From assembly GCF_000613885.1 (NCBI RefSeq), contig NZ_BAJV01000008.1:114150-178149 (forward strand): a DNA stretch of 64,000 nt, written 5' to 3'. This DNA comes from Asaia prunellae JCM 25354 (GTDB taxonomy: Bacteria; Pseudomonadota; Alphaproteobacteria; Acetobacterales; Acetobacteraceae). Made by a program: the position numbers and the translations under genes. Shown here in pieces: positions 27,801-37,304 of this stretch (position 1 is its first letter; each line of letters begins with the position of its first letter). The notes under the pieces were generated by a model. It was not told the DNA's origin and did not search any database. It was given only the letters and a program-made list of their open reading frames with translations.

Positions 27801-28982
27801 ATGATCCTTCCGGTAGCAAAGGCCTCATCCGCCGCTCCTGTTGAGGCCGAAACACGCAATAGCGGCATCGACTGCCTTCGTGGCATCGCCATTCTGCTCG
27901 TGGTCATCCATCATCTGGCGCTGTGCTTTCCGCTGCATCACACGGATCTCACATATGTTCTGCCCGTGAACATTCTGCGAGCGCTGACCTGGGACGGACC
28001 AAAAGGAGTGACGATATTTTTCGTCATCTCCGGCTTTCTTATCACGCGTCATATCATGCTGCGCTGGAGAACCCCTGCCCGGCTTGATCTTGTCGGCTTC
28101 ATGAGCCGTCGCGCCGCGCGCATTCTGCCCTGTCTGCTGGCTTTGACCGGCATTGCATCGCTCCTCTGGAAGCTTGGCATACCCGGATTCGTTCCTGAAA
28201 CACCGGATCAGAGCCTGCATGGCGCTGTGTTATCAGCGCTGTTCATGTGTCTGAATGTCTATGAGGCCCGCACCACTTATCTGCCTGCCTGCTGGGACGT
28301 GCTCTGGTCGCTCTCTGTTGAAGAACTGTTCTATCTGGTCTTTCCGTTTCTGTGTCTGACTCTCGGAAGAAGTCGTCATGGTCTGCTGCTCTGCGCTCTG
28401 CTTCTCGCCCTTGCAGCCCCCTTGTGCGACTGGTCTTTACGAGATGCATCCGAGATCTGGCAGGAGAAAGCCTATGGTCCAGGAGTCTGTGCCATCGCAA
28501 CCGGTGTCGTGACAGCTCTGCTCCTCAACAGGGTATCACATCAAAGCAGCAGGCTCTTCACCGTGCTCGGAGGATGGGTCGGCATGACAGCCATGCTCGT
28601 CTATCTCTTCTGGGGCGGCGCCGTATGGTCTGTATTATCATGGGGGAGCACGCTTTTCTTCAACAGTGCCATCGCGCTTACCATCGGGGCTTTTGCCCAG
28701 GGCTGGGGGCAGCATATCACACAAAGCGGAACGCTCTGGCTCCGTCGCTGGGGACAGCGCAGTTACGAAATCTATTTAAGCCATATGTTCGTCGTTCTGC
28801 CTGTTATCGGGCTGGCCCACTGGCTGGGTCTTGGACAGAACCGGGGATGGGTACTTTTCCTGCCGGTATTGCTTCTTGCTTCTGCGCTGGGCCGCATTGT
28901 GGAGCGTTATTTTTCACGCCCGCTCGACAGGTTTTTTCTCGCCTGGCTTGCCCGTATCCGCAGTACCCCTGCCCCGGTCTGA
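27801..28982 (+). CDS. Acyltransferase 3 family membrane protein (OafA/YrhL)
   Basis: A 393-residue integral-membrane acyltransferase, a family that O-acylates surface polysaccharides, LPS or exported glycans. The signature is near the N terminus: SGIDCLRGIAILLVVIHHLA, then VTIFFVISGFLIT, RRAARILPCL and WSLSVEELFYLVFPFLC with the conserved Glu. About ten membrane segments follow, ending in VERYFSRPLDRFF. There is no SGNH C-terminal domain. GGAG lies about 15 bases before the ATG. The flippase and glycosyltransferase lie some 14 kb away and do not indicate a target. Confidence 0.92.
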   Translation: MILPVAKASSAAPVEAETRNSGIDCLRGIAILLVVIHHLALCFPLHHTDLTYVLPVNILRALTWDGPKGVTIFFVISGFLITRHIMLRWRTPARLDLVGFMSRRAARILPCLLALTGIASLLWKLGIPGFVPETPDQSLHGAVLSALFMCLNVYEARTTYLPACWDVLWSLSVEELFYLVFPFLCLTLGRSRHGLLLCALLLALAAPLCDWSLRDASEIWQEKAYGPGVCAIATGVVTALLLNRVSHQSSRLFTVLGGWVGMTAMLVYLFWGGAVWSVLSWGSTLFFNSAIALTIGAFAQGWGQHITQSGTLWLRRWGQRSYEIYLSHMFVVLPVIGLAHWLGLGQNRGWVLFLPVLLLASALGRIVERYFSRPLDRFFLAWLARIRSTPAPV

Positions 28983-28992
28983 CCAGCGGGGG

Positions 28993-30693
28993 TTACTGCA
29001 CCCATATCTGTGAGAGCAGCATATGATTGAGCAGGGAATAATGATAATTGCCCAGACGCTTCGAAACGAAATCGACATAACGCATCTGGATCAGAGGGAC
29101 GAGCGCGCTCTGCTGCATGGCCATCTCTCCCGCCTGCTCCCACAGGGCTTTTGTTACCCGCGGATCGAGGCTCTTGCGCGCACGCTCCATCAGCGACTGC
29201 AGAGGCGGATAACAGAAACCACTGGCATTGGTCGCACTGTCGGTATGAAGACGGGCATTGTCACACCCCAGAAGCGCATCCAGAAAGGTCGAGGGTGACG
29301 GATAATCGGCATACCAGTAAGCAAGGCTGACCTGGACATGATTATCCGAATTACGTGCGTAGCCTTCTGCCGTTGCGGGCGTCATAGGACGCACACTGGC
29401 CACAAAGCCAAGGCTTTGCAGCATGTTGCGCAGATACACCCCCATGCCCATACCAATTGCCTGATTGGGCACAATCAGTATGACGCGACGCCCGGCCTGA
29501 CCGCTTTTACGGATAAGCGCACGGGCGGTTTCCATATCCGGCCCTGACCACAGACCATCTGGCGCCAACTTGCCAAAACGGCAGGGAATATCAGCGCCAC
29601 TGATACCGTGTGGTACGATCTGACAGAGCGGTTCGGCTATGGCCGCTCCACCGTAAAGAATGGCCATGGCGTGACGATCAACCGCATGATTGATCGCCTG
29701 TCGCACTTCGAGCGAATCAAACGGAGGCTCATGCACGTTGAGCGCCAGATAATAAAGGCCAAGCAAGGGCTGGAGATGAACCTGACCGGTGAATTTTGCC
29801 CCCAGCTCGCCCAGTCTGTCCTGCGGTTTCGCATCAAGCATGGAGTCATACTGGCCCTGCTCGACTGCCGTGACTTCCGCCTCATCGGACAATCCGAAAT
29901 CATAGACTATACGATCGACATAACCTTCGCTCTGGGCCTGCGGATTCCACACCCGGAAATACGGATTGCGCTCAATGACAAGCTGATGCGCGGGATCATA
30001 TGCCGTGATGCGATACGGACCTGTTCCCGGCAGAGGAACAAGGGCTGATTCCGTCTGTGGAGCGTCCTTGGGCAGGATAACCGCGTGTGGAAAAGCCAGT
30101 TTCTGCAAAAACTCTCCATCCGGGGCGCTCAGGCGGATGGTGATGCGGTGCGTCCCGGCCTCAGCCGTCACCCCTTCAAGCACGCAATGGTCTGGATCAG
30201 TCAGACAGGCTTTGGCACCTATAATGGCACCATAGAATGACGCTGCGGTAGGGCTACCGACGCGATAGAGCCTTCTGAGCGAGGCCACGACATCATCGAC
30301 TGTGACAGGCGCCCCGTTCGAAAAGTGTATTCCGTCACGCAGGGTAAAAGTCCACACCAGACCATCAGCACTGACCTCCGGCAGGGAGGCGGCCAGATCA
30401 GGCACGACTTCGAGCCCCTGGGTGCCATCGGCCTGTCGATAGGTCACCAGCCCGTCATACATATTCACAAAAAGCTGGATATATTCACTGGTATAATTGA
30501 TCTGGGGATCGAGCGTGCCGCCGGGGGCATCAGCGGTCAGATGCAGCGTCCCCCCACGATGTGGGCTGCCTTGCGTCACGCCACCATTAAGGTCAGGTTC
30601 CGCTTGCGCAGATACGCACACGGCTGCCAGTCCCAGCAGGGACAGAAAAACGACGCCGCGTCTTCCAGCCAGTAGAGAGCGCGGCGCGTTCAT
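28993..30693 (-). CDS. ABC transporter substrate-binding protein, peptide/nickel type
   Basis: A 566-residue periplasmic solute-binding protein of the SBP_bac_5 (DppA/OppA) family. The signal peptide is VVFLSLLGLAAVCVSAQA. Family motifs include GGTLHLTADAPGGTLDPQIN, WTFTLRDGIHFSNGAPVTVDDVV, GTGPYRITAYDPAHQLVIERN, and VRQAINHAVDR. No permease or ATPase gene is nearby, so it either works with a transporter elsewhere or has another role. It ends 11 bases from the convergent acyltransferase gene and starts just before the end of the SCO1-like gene, in the same direction as polA. Confidence 0.93.
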   Translation of the reverse strand: MNAPRSLLAGRRGVVFLSLLGLAAVCVSAQAEPDLNGGVTQGSPHRGGTLHLTADAPGGTLDPQINYTSEYIQLFVNMYDGLVTYRQADGTQGLEVVPDLAASLPEVSADGLVWTFTLRDGIHFSNGAPVTVDDVVASLRRLYRVGSPTAASFYGAIIGAKACLTDPDHCVLEGVTAEAGTHRITIRLSAPDGEFLQKLAFPHAVILPKDAPQTESALVPLPGTGPYRITAYDPAHQLVIERNPYFRVWNPQAQSEGYVDRIVYDFGLSDEAEVTAVEQGQYDSMLDAKPQDRLGELGAKFTGQVHLQPLLGLYYLALNVHEPPFDSLEVRQAINHAVDRHAMAILYGGAAIAEPLCQIVPHGISGADIPCRFGKLAPDGLWSGPDMETARALIRKSGQAGRRVILIVPNQAIGMGMGVYLRNMLQSLGFVASVRPMTPATAEGYARNSDNHVQVSLAYWYADYPSPSTFLDALLGCDNARLHTDSATNASGFCYPPLQSLMERARKSLDPRVTKALWEQAGEMAMQQSALVPLIQMRYVDFVSKRLGNYHYSLLNHMLLSQIWVQ

Positions 30694-31317
30694 TCAGCCA
30701 CGATGCGCAAGTTGATGAATGCGCGTCACCAATGCCTCGGTTCCTGCCGTTGAGTCGATGGTACCAGCGTAGCGGCCCTGCGGATCCATGATCACAATAC
30801 GCGGGGCAGGAATATGATAGCTGACATCATTATCCCCCTTCACCAGCTCATTGGGTGCATGAAATTCCCTGGCTACTTTTTCGATCATGCTAGGTGAGCC
30901 CGTGAGTGGCACCACATGATCGCCAAGTGGCAGGGCATATTTCTTGAGATCATCGGACTCATCGTGAAGCGGGTCGAGGGTGATGGCCAGGGGCGCCAGC
31001 TTGATGCCTTCACGCGTCAGCATCTTCTTGGCGTCACTCATCGTTTTCAGGACAGGTCCACACAGGGTCTTGGGACAATGCGTGTCGAAAAACCACACCA
31101 GTACCCAGTTTCCCCTGAAATCCCCTTCGGTGACATTGCCCTCACCCAGTGCCACGAGGCGATAACTGCCACCAATCTCGTTACCCTGTGTCGAAACACT
31201 CTCGCCATATTTTTCAGACAGACGGTAGACACGCCAGCTCAGGGCGAGCGCGAGGACAAGGACGACAATCACGATACGCGTCGGTGTCCAGATCTTGCGG
31301 AGGTTCTTGTTGTTCAT
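30694..31317 (-). CDS. SCO1/SenC-like thioredoxin-fold protein
   Basis: A 207-residue protein with one N-terminal membrane anchor (IVIVVLVLALALSWRVYRL). Its periplasmic domain resembles SCO proteins, the copper chaperones for cytochrome oxidase: GGSYRLVALGEGNVTEGDFRG, WVLVWFFDTHCPKTL, PLAITLDPLHDESDDLKKYA and PRIVIMDPQGRYAGTI. The usual CxxxC copper motif is altered. The second Cys (CPKTL) is kept, the first position is Phe, and a new Cys follows (CPKTLC). A His remains in SYHIPAP. The protein may be thiol-active rather than a copper chaperone. It lies three bases after polA. Confidence 0.7.
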   Translation of the reverse strand: MNNKNLRKIWTPTRIVIVVLVLALALSWRVYRLSEKYGESVSTQGNEIGGSYRLVALGEGNVTEGDFRGNWVLVWFFDTHCPKTLCGPVLKTMSDAKKMLTREGIKLAPLAITLDPLHDESDDLKKYALPLGDHVVPLTGSPSMIEKVAREFHAPNELVKGDNDVSYHIPAPRIVIMDPQGRYAGTIDSTAGTEALVTRIHQLAHRG

Positions 31318-31320
31318 CGT

Positions 31321-34054
31321 TTAATGTGCTTCCGCCCAGTTCGAGCCAATTCCTGTTTCAACAACCAGCGGCACACTCAATGTCGCGGCCTGTTCCATCT
31401 CGGTACGAACGAATTCTGCCAGCGCCTCAGCCTGATCGGCGCGCACCTCGAACAGCAATTCGTCATGCACCTGAAGCAACATTCTGGCGTCCAGCCCGGT
31501 TTGTGGCAAGCGCACGACCAGACGAACCATAGCGCGCTTGATGATATCTGCCGCCCCACCCTGGAGTGGCGCATTAATGGCCTGACGCTCGGCATAGCCA
31601 CGTCGGGCACCATTCTTTTCATTGATACCGGGTACATAGCAGCGACGACCAAGCGGGGTCGTCACGTAGCCATCACGCTTGGCCTGATCCTTGGTACGAT
31701 CCATGTAGTCACGGATACCGGGATAGCGGGCAAAATAGGCGTCAATATAACGACGCGCCTCTCCGGCCGGAATACCGAGCTGACGCGCCAGACCGAAAGC
31801 GGAAATACCGTAGATGATGCCGAAATTGATGGCCTTTGCGCGGCGACGGGTCAGCGGGTCCATGTTTTCAAGCGGCAGACCGAAGACTTCCGATGCCGTG
31901 CGGGCATGAATATCCTGCCCCAGCCTGAAGGCTTCCTTCAGCGGGCCGATATCGGCCACCTCTGCGAGCAGGCGCAGCTCGATCTGGGAGTAATCGGCAG
32001 AAACCAGCACATAGCCTTCCTCGGCAATAAAGGCGCGGCGGATACGACCGCCCTCTTCTGTGCGGATGGGAATATTCTGCAGATTGGGGTCGTTCGATGA
32101 CAGGCGCCCGGTCGTGGTGATCGCCATCTGAAACGACGTATGGACGCGATGGGTGCGCGCATCCATCTGCTGCACCAATGCATCGGCATAGGTTGATTTC
32201 AGCTTGGCCAGCTGGCGCCATGACAGGATACGCGAGGGCAATTCATGTCCGGCATCGGCAAGTTCCTGCAAGACGGAGGAGTCTGTGCCCCAGGCTCCGG
32301 CCTTGGTCCGTTTGCCACCCGGCAGGTTCATTTCATCAAACAGGATTTCACCAAGCTGCTTGGGTGAGCCCAGATTGAAGCTGCGCCCGGCAAGCTGATG
32401 GATCTCGATTTCCATCTCGGCCATGCGACTGCCGAAATCCGCCGACATACGACGCAGTTCAGCAGCATCGAGCTTTACACCTGCCTGCTCCATATCCTTC
32501 AGGATCATGATCAGCGGGCGTTCCATCGTCTCGTACAGCGCCAGAGCCTGATGCTCTCGCAAGGCAGGCTTGAGCTTGAGCCACAGGCGCAGCGTCACAT
32601 CGGCATCTTCTGCCGCATATTCCGTAGCGCGGGCAATCGGCACCTGAGCGAAAGGTACGCGATTGCGCTGTGCCCGTCACGCTGTCATAGGAGATGGGGT
32701 CATGCGCCAGATGCAGTCGTGACAGCTCATCCATGCCCTGACCATGTTCCCCTGCCGACTGGGCGTAGGAAATGAGCATCGTGTCATCGATGGGGGTAAC
32801 GATGTCGATGCCCGCATGGGCCAGAACAAGCAGGTCGTATTTGGCATTCTGGAAGATCTTCAGCACCGATTCATCGGCCAGAAGAGGACGCAGGGCATCA
32901 AGAACCGCCTTGGCTTCGAGCTGCCCGCCAGCCGGATGCTCCAGCGTTCCCTCATGGCGCAACGGCACATAGGCGGCCTCGCCCGGTGCGGTTGCCAGAG
33001 AAAGACCAATCAGCGTAGCCTGACGGGCATTGAGACTGTCTGTCTCGGTGTCGAAAGCGAAATAGCCTGTCCTGCGTGCGCGCGCGATCCAGGTTTCAAG
33101 CGTTTCGAGAGACTGGATGGTCTCATAGGAACCATACGGCTTGTCGCCCTCAGCCACCGGATCTGGCGCAGCCTGGGCGCGCGGTGTGGCGAGCGCCCCG
33201 AGCCCCATGCGCTGGATGACCGAATGGAACCCCATCTTCTCGAGAAACTCGCGCAGCACCGCGCCTTCAGGCTCACGGCATCCCAGAGCGTCGACCGGTT
33301 CGGGCAAAGGGACATCGCGTGCAAGCGTGACCAGCTTGAGCGAGATACGGGCAGCCTCGGCATGGTCGATGAGCGATTGCTGGCGCTTGGATTTCTTCAT
33401 GGTCGGCGCAGCAGCCAGAATGGCCTCGAGATCGCCGAATTCCTGAACGAGCTGCGCCGCCCCCTTCGGGCCGATTCCGGGCACGCCAGGCACGTTATCG
33501 GTCGGATCACCCATAAGCGCCTGCACATCGATCACACGATCCGGCGCCACGCCGAACTTGGCCTCGACTTCTTCCGCCCTGATCGGCTTCTGCTTGATCG
33601 GATCAAGCAGGGACACGCGCTCGGTCACGAGCTGCATCAGATCCTTGTCTGACGACACAATAGTGCAGCGGCCGCCTGTTTTTTCGATAATGTCGGCATA
33701 GGACGCGATCAGGTCATCGGCCTCGAAACCCGACAGTTCGATCATGGGCACGTTGAACGCTTTTGTCGCGTCGCGGATAAGCGAGAATTGCGGGCGCAGG
33801 TCTTCGGGCGCCTCGGGGCGATGAGCCTTGTATTGCGGATAGATCTCGTTGCGGAACGTATGACGACCCGCATCGAAAATCACGGCCAGATGGGTGCCGA
33901 CATGATCGCGCAGCAGGCGCTGAAGCATGTTGGTAAAGCCGAAGACGGCATTGACCGGCACACCCTCGGGGCTGCTCATGGGCGGAAGCGCATGAAAGGC
34001 ACGGAAAATGAAGCCCGAGCCATCGACGAGAACGAGATGGGGCGTAGCGCTCAT
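31321..34054 (-). CDS. polA: DNA polymerase I (frameshifted)
   Basis: DNA polymerase I, which fills gaps and removes RNA primers. It has an N-terminal 5'-3' exonuclease (LVLVDGSGFIFRAFHALPP, SGFEADDLIASYA, GDPTDNVPGVPGIGPKGA). A 3'-5' exonuclease domain with intact acidic residues follows (YFAFDTETDSL, QNAKYDLLVL, YAAEDADVTL). The polymerase domain has motif A in SADYSQIELRLLAEVA, motif B in RRRAKAINFGIIYGISAFGL and motif C in LLQVHDELLFEV. The frame breaks near 32668, just before RVPFAQVPIARATEY, where bases are missing from TGT-x-RNRVPFAQ. Start MSATPHLVLVDGSG is the conserved N terminus. The proofreading domain is complete. Confidence 0.96.
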
Positions 34055-34123
34055 GCGGCAACCGATCGGAATGAGGTCAACAAGAACAGCGTCTCCTTCA
34101 TGGGTCTGATCCCTCACAGCTCC

Positions 34124-34149
34124 CGATATGACCGGTCTCGATATGACCG
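34124..34149. repeat. Direct repeat in the polA / hydrolase divergent region
   Basis: CGATATGACCG occurs at 34124-34134 and again at 34139-34149, with a 15-base period. It lies between divergent genes and could be a paired protein-binding site or a small duplication. Confidence 0.4.
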
Positions 34150-34202
34150 CCATATGGCACCCTGCTCTGGCCAGCGCGCCCGGAGGACGCAATACTCAAC
34201 CA

Positions 34203-35257
34203 ATGATACGAGAGTTCCGCCCGCATTCAAACCGCTGCCGTGTGTCTTTGCAGAGTTTGCTACGCGCAGCCATGATGGCGCTCCTCTTTCCTTTCCTCTC
34301 GGCCTGCACACCTCCGGAAGTCAGACACACCCCGCAAGCACGTGGACATGAAGCCGCACTCATCCTGCGAGTATGCATCTTGCACTCTCCGATGGCACCG
34401 ATGCGCCGATGCGCGTCTGGCCTGCCATTGGCCGGCCACGTGCTCTAGTTCTGGCCCTGCATGGTTTTGGCGACAGTCGCGATGCCTGGGAGTTTTCGGC
34501 CCCGCAACTCGCGGCTGCGGGTATCGAGACCATTGCCCCTGATCTGCGCGGGTTTGGTGAAACAGACAGCCGAGGCCATTGGAGCAGCACCGCGCGTATG
34601 GTGCAGGATGCCCGCGAAGAGATGGAATGGGTTCATTCGCGCCATCCTGATTTGCCTCTCTATCTCATGGGAGAGAGCATGGGCGGCGCTGTCGCGACCC
34701 TGCTGGCCACAGCCCCACCGCGGGACGCGATCAGTGGTGTCATTCTGATATCACCCGCTATCTGGCGTTTTGACCTTTTCTCCCGGCTTGTGCTGGATGG
34801 GCTCGACGTTATCGCACCCGACTGGGTTTTCACCGGTGCCCATGTGCCTGGCGAGCATATCGCGACGAATAATCTTGCTGCCCTGCGCCGTCTTTATTTC
34901 GACCCTCTGACCCTGCACGAATTCCGGCTGGACACGCTGCGTGGTCTCGTCAGGCTGATGGCCAGCGGTCAGAACGCCGCATCTCATGTCCGACTTCCCC
35001 TTCTCGTACTCTATGGGGATCAGGATCAGATGATCCCGGCACCGCCCATGGCCGCTTTCTGGAAGCGGCTTCCCGCCTCGGCACGACGGGATCTGATACC
35101 GGGCGGCCATCATCTGCTGCTACGCGATCGCAATGGACGCAATGCCACAAGCGATATTGCCTCCTGGATCCTTTATCCCGATCACTTTTTACCCTCAGGA
35201 GGCGATATAGCCGCAGCAGCCTGGATGGCGGGTGATCCGGGACATTTCGCGCCGTGA
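34203..35257 (+). CDS. Lipoprotein alpha/beta hydrolase, lysophospholipase/monoacylglycerol-lipase-like (frameshifted)
   Basis: A serine hydrolase of the Hydrolase_4 (PldB-like) family, apparently lipid-anchored. The first frame gives a lipoprotein signal (MMALLFPFLSAC, lipobox LSAC) and TPPEVRHTPQARGHEAA. The second, from about 34360, gives MHLALSDGTDAPMRVWPAIG and the catalytic domain: LVLALHGFGDSRDAWEFSAP, nucleophile elbow YLMGESMGGAVA, acid in LYGDQDQMIP and His in GGHHLLLRD. Adding a C (GCA CCT CAT) near 34358 joins them. Related proteins in this order have the same signal plus hydrolase layout. The start could be 34203 or 34272. It diverges from polA. Confidence 0.82.
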
Positions 35258-35354
35258 AGGCTTTGCCCCTTCCAAGCCCGATCAGGCGAATAGGGATGGT
35301 ACAGATTTTGGGACTGGCGCGCTGCAGGAATTCTGGGTATGAAGCGATCCAGCG

Positions 35355-35431
35355 GGACCCGTAGCTCAGCTGGATAGAGCGTCGCCCTCCGAAGGCGAAG
35401 GTCGAAGGTTCGAATCCTTTCGGGTCCGCCA
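35355..35431 (+). tRNA. tRNA-Arg (anticodon CCG)
   Basis: The cloverleaf is readable. The acceptor is GGACCCG pairing with CGGGTCC (35421-35427). The D-arm contains TAGCTCAGCTGGATAGAGC. The anticodon stem is TCGCC/GGCGA (35382-35386 and 35394-35398), with loop CTCCGAA and anticodon CCG at 35389-35391. The T-arm has GGTTCGAATCC. CCA is encoded. It reads CGG codons and lies downstream of the lipoprotein hydrolase on the same strand. Confidence 0.97.
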
Positions 35432-35620
35432 TTTTTCCGAAAATTTCAATCAGACCTGCTATCGGTTAATCCAGCATACTTCCCTGAATGAACCCGGCAT
35501 CTTCCATTGAGACTAAAATGTATTGTCAAATATAAGAGTGTAAATTCCGTTACGATCAACCGTAATAAGAATTAAACTCCAATAAATAAAACAATTAACG
35601 TAACAAAATTCTATTTATAT
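35432..35620. other. AT-rich spacer downstream of tRNA-Arg
   Basis: From about 35510 this stretch is markedly AT-rich compared with its surroundings. It contains no ORF of note. I searched by eye for a repeat of the tRNA 3' end and did not find one, so an attachment site is not supported. Confidence 0.4.
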
Positions 35621-36066
35621 TTATGAATTATATTTCGGAAACAGGGTCCATATTTGCCGTAATCCCACGATATGGATTACACCAATAATGAAGCAGATAG
35701 ACGAACTCCACACCCAGAAACTCGCACTTCGACCGGGAAACCAGACCTGCATGGGCTCGAACACAACGCCTCGCAAAAGATAAAACGCTGTAATGGCGCA
35801 AAGAGCGATTCGCAGAAATGGTAGTGGCGGCAAAACACCCGCACCAGACAGTGCATAGGTAGCCCAGACCGCAAGTATAGCAGAAATAATCAAGGTAACT
35901 GAGGTCGGATACAAATCACCGGCGGCAGCCATCTGGGCCATGGCTTCGCCAGCGCCCAGCGTGCGGTACCAGCTAGGCCCAAACCAGATGCAGCCAGATG
36001 CAGCAACGCGGCCAAGAGACTGCAGCAGGCAGCGATGATCAGCGTCCAGTTATAGTGGTTTTTCAT
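35621..36066 (-). CDS. Four-helix membrane protein, hypothetical (frameshifted)
   Basis: A small inner-membrane protein of about 148 residues. It begins MKNHYNWTLIIAACCSLLAA and, after a frame break near 35985, continues IWFGPSWYRTLGAGEAMAQM. The remaining segments are SVTLIISAILAVWATYALSG, LPFLRIALCAITAFYLLRG and FWVWSSSICFIIGVIHIVGL. Adding a C (GCC ATC TGG) repairs the frame. I recognise a common small membrane family with a W(Y/F)xxLGAG motif, but it has no established function. Confidence 0.7.
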
Positions 36067-36305
36067 GAGTTTTTTATAAGATCTTTATCTGCTTTTTACA
36101 CCCGCGCGCCGTACAGGCCTCGCCGGAATGCCAGCAAGATCCTGCACTACTGAATGCCAGCATCCTGAATACATAACCTGTTCGGCCGAGAACAGACAAC
36201 AAAGGAATTACGCTACACTAAAGAGCAAGCCATCAAGGATCCGGGAAAATCCAGAGGTCCGTCATTTCATGCTGACCCTAACGGACCATTCCATTTCAAT
36301 CGGAT

Positions 36306-36680
36306 TTACTGAATAGCCGCTTCGGCGAGTCTTGCGTCGGTTTCGCCTTCTCCTCCACTCAGTCCCAGCGCCCCGATCATCGTGCCGTTCATGAAAATAG
36401 GAACACCGCCCCCTACCGGAAGAACATTTGGCAGAGTGGCGATCATCGCCTTTCCGGCGTGAAGCGCTGTTTCCAGATCTTCAGTCGGGCGGACAAAAGG
36501 GGCTGAACTGCGGGCTTTCATGAGCGCAAGTTCGATACTCCCCAACTGTGTGCCGTCATCCTTCTTGAAAGCAACGAGATGGCCCGCGTGATCCACAACG
36601 GCGACCGCTACGCGCACATTGCGTTTACGGGCCAGAGCCAGAGCAGTATCAATATAGGAAAGGGCTGTGCTGAGGTGCAT
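36306..36680 (-). CDS. GlcG/HbpS-like protein (DUF336)
   Basis: A 124-residue member of the GlcG/HbpS family, cytoplasmic here because there is no signal peptide. Typical sequence includes RVAVAVVDHAGHLVAFKKDD, KARSSAPF, and VLPVGGGVPIFMNGTMIGALG followed by GLSGGEGETD. Members bind haem or small ligands, or assist glycolate and cobalamin metabolism. The exact role here is not evident. It stands alone ahead of gdx in the same orientation, 110 bases apart. Confidence 0.88.
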   Translation of the reverse strand: MHLSTALSYIDTALALARKRNVRVAVAVVDHAGHLVAFKKDDGTQLGSIELALMKARSSAPFVRPTEDLETALHAGKAMIATLPNVLPVGGGVPIFMNGTMIGALGLSGGEGETDARLAEAAIQ

Positions 36681-36790
36681 CGGAGGCTCCGCCTGGGATC
36701 AATGACTTTTGCCAGCGCTGATCGCGCGCACTGTGCATCATGCACAGGTGACGACCAGAGAGTATCTGGCAAGCGGAAAGATTTCAGACT

Positions 36791-37105
36791 TCAGGCGGAT
36801 AGCTTCATCAGAACGACCCCGGAAAGGATAAGAAGCGCCGCCAGCAAGCGAACCGGGCTTAGGATTTCGCCAAACATGACGACACCCACCACAAAAGCGC
36901 CAAGGGCACCGATACCGGTCCAGATCATGTAGGCGGTGCCAAGAGGCAGTGTCTTCATTGCCCAGGCCAGTAGAGCGACACTTATCGCCATACCCAGAAC
37001 AGTCACCAGACTGGGCATGAAACGGGTGAAACCCGCAGACTGCTTCATGGCAGAAGCCCAGATGATTTCACTCAGACCAGCAAGAAAAAGAATAACCCAC
37101 GCCAT
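36791..37105 (-). CDS. gdx: Guanidinium exporter, SMR family
   Basis: A 104-residue four-helix small multidrug resistance protein of the SugE/Gdx branch, which exports guanidinium in exchange for protons. The subfamily signature is AGLSEIIWASAMKQSAGFTR with the essential membrane Glu, followed by MPSLVTVLGM. Helix 3 has LPLGTAYMIWTGIGALGA, and helix 4 is LLAALLILSGVVLMKL. GGAGG (37112-37116) sits six bases before the ATG. The upstream guanidine-II riboswitch supports the guanidinium role over general drug efflux. Confidence 0.93.
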   Translation of the reverse strand: MAWVILFLAGLSEIIWASAMKQSAGFTRFMPSLVTVLGMAISVALLAWAMKTLPLGTAYMIWTGIGALGAFVVGVVMFGEILSPVRLLAALLILSGVVLMKLSA

Positions 37106-37131
37106 GACAGGCCTCCAGAACCGGTATTCCG

Positions 37132-37184
37132 CCGGGCCGTCCCGGTCTTGAATCTCCTCTGGAGGCAGGAACGTCGTCGCTGCC
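37132..37184 (-). promoter_or_regulatory. Guanidine-II (mini-ykkC) riboswitch
   Basis: Two hairpins precede gdx, each with an ACGR tetraloop closed by a G-C pair, the defining pattern of this class. The 5' hairpin (37164-37184) has GGCAG/CTGCC and CG/CG stems with loop ACGA and a three-base bulge. The 3' hairpin (37132-37145) is CCGGG-ACGG-CCCGG. The linker is 18 bases. Within it CCTCCAG (37159-37165) is complementary to CTGGAGG (37112-37118), the gdx ribosome site. This supports translational control in which ligand binding frees the site. Confidence 0.88.
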
Positions 37185-37304
37185 CTGACAGCATAATTCG
37201 GAAAGTCACTCGTTTCAACGAGGCACGCGCTTTACAGAAGATTATGGCTTATCCCGCCAGAAACGCGGAGTTACCCGGCTGCATTCATAACAGCCTCATG
37301 ACTT

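Noticed and set aside
32600..32700. polA as a true two-gene split or pseudogene
   Set aside because: Both parts match a single polymerase in order, and the break is a short base loss like the others. A chromosomal polA null with two preserved halves is unlikely.
37106..37250. Guanidine-I (ykkC) or guanidine-III riboswitch at gdx
   Set aside because: The sequence shows two short ACGR hairpins and a linker, not the larger ykkC or the pseudoknot of class III.
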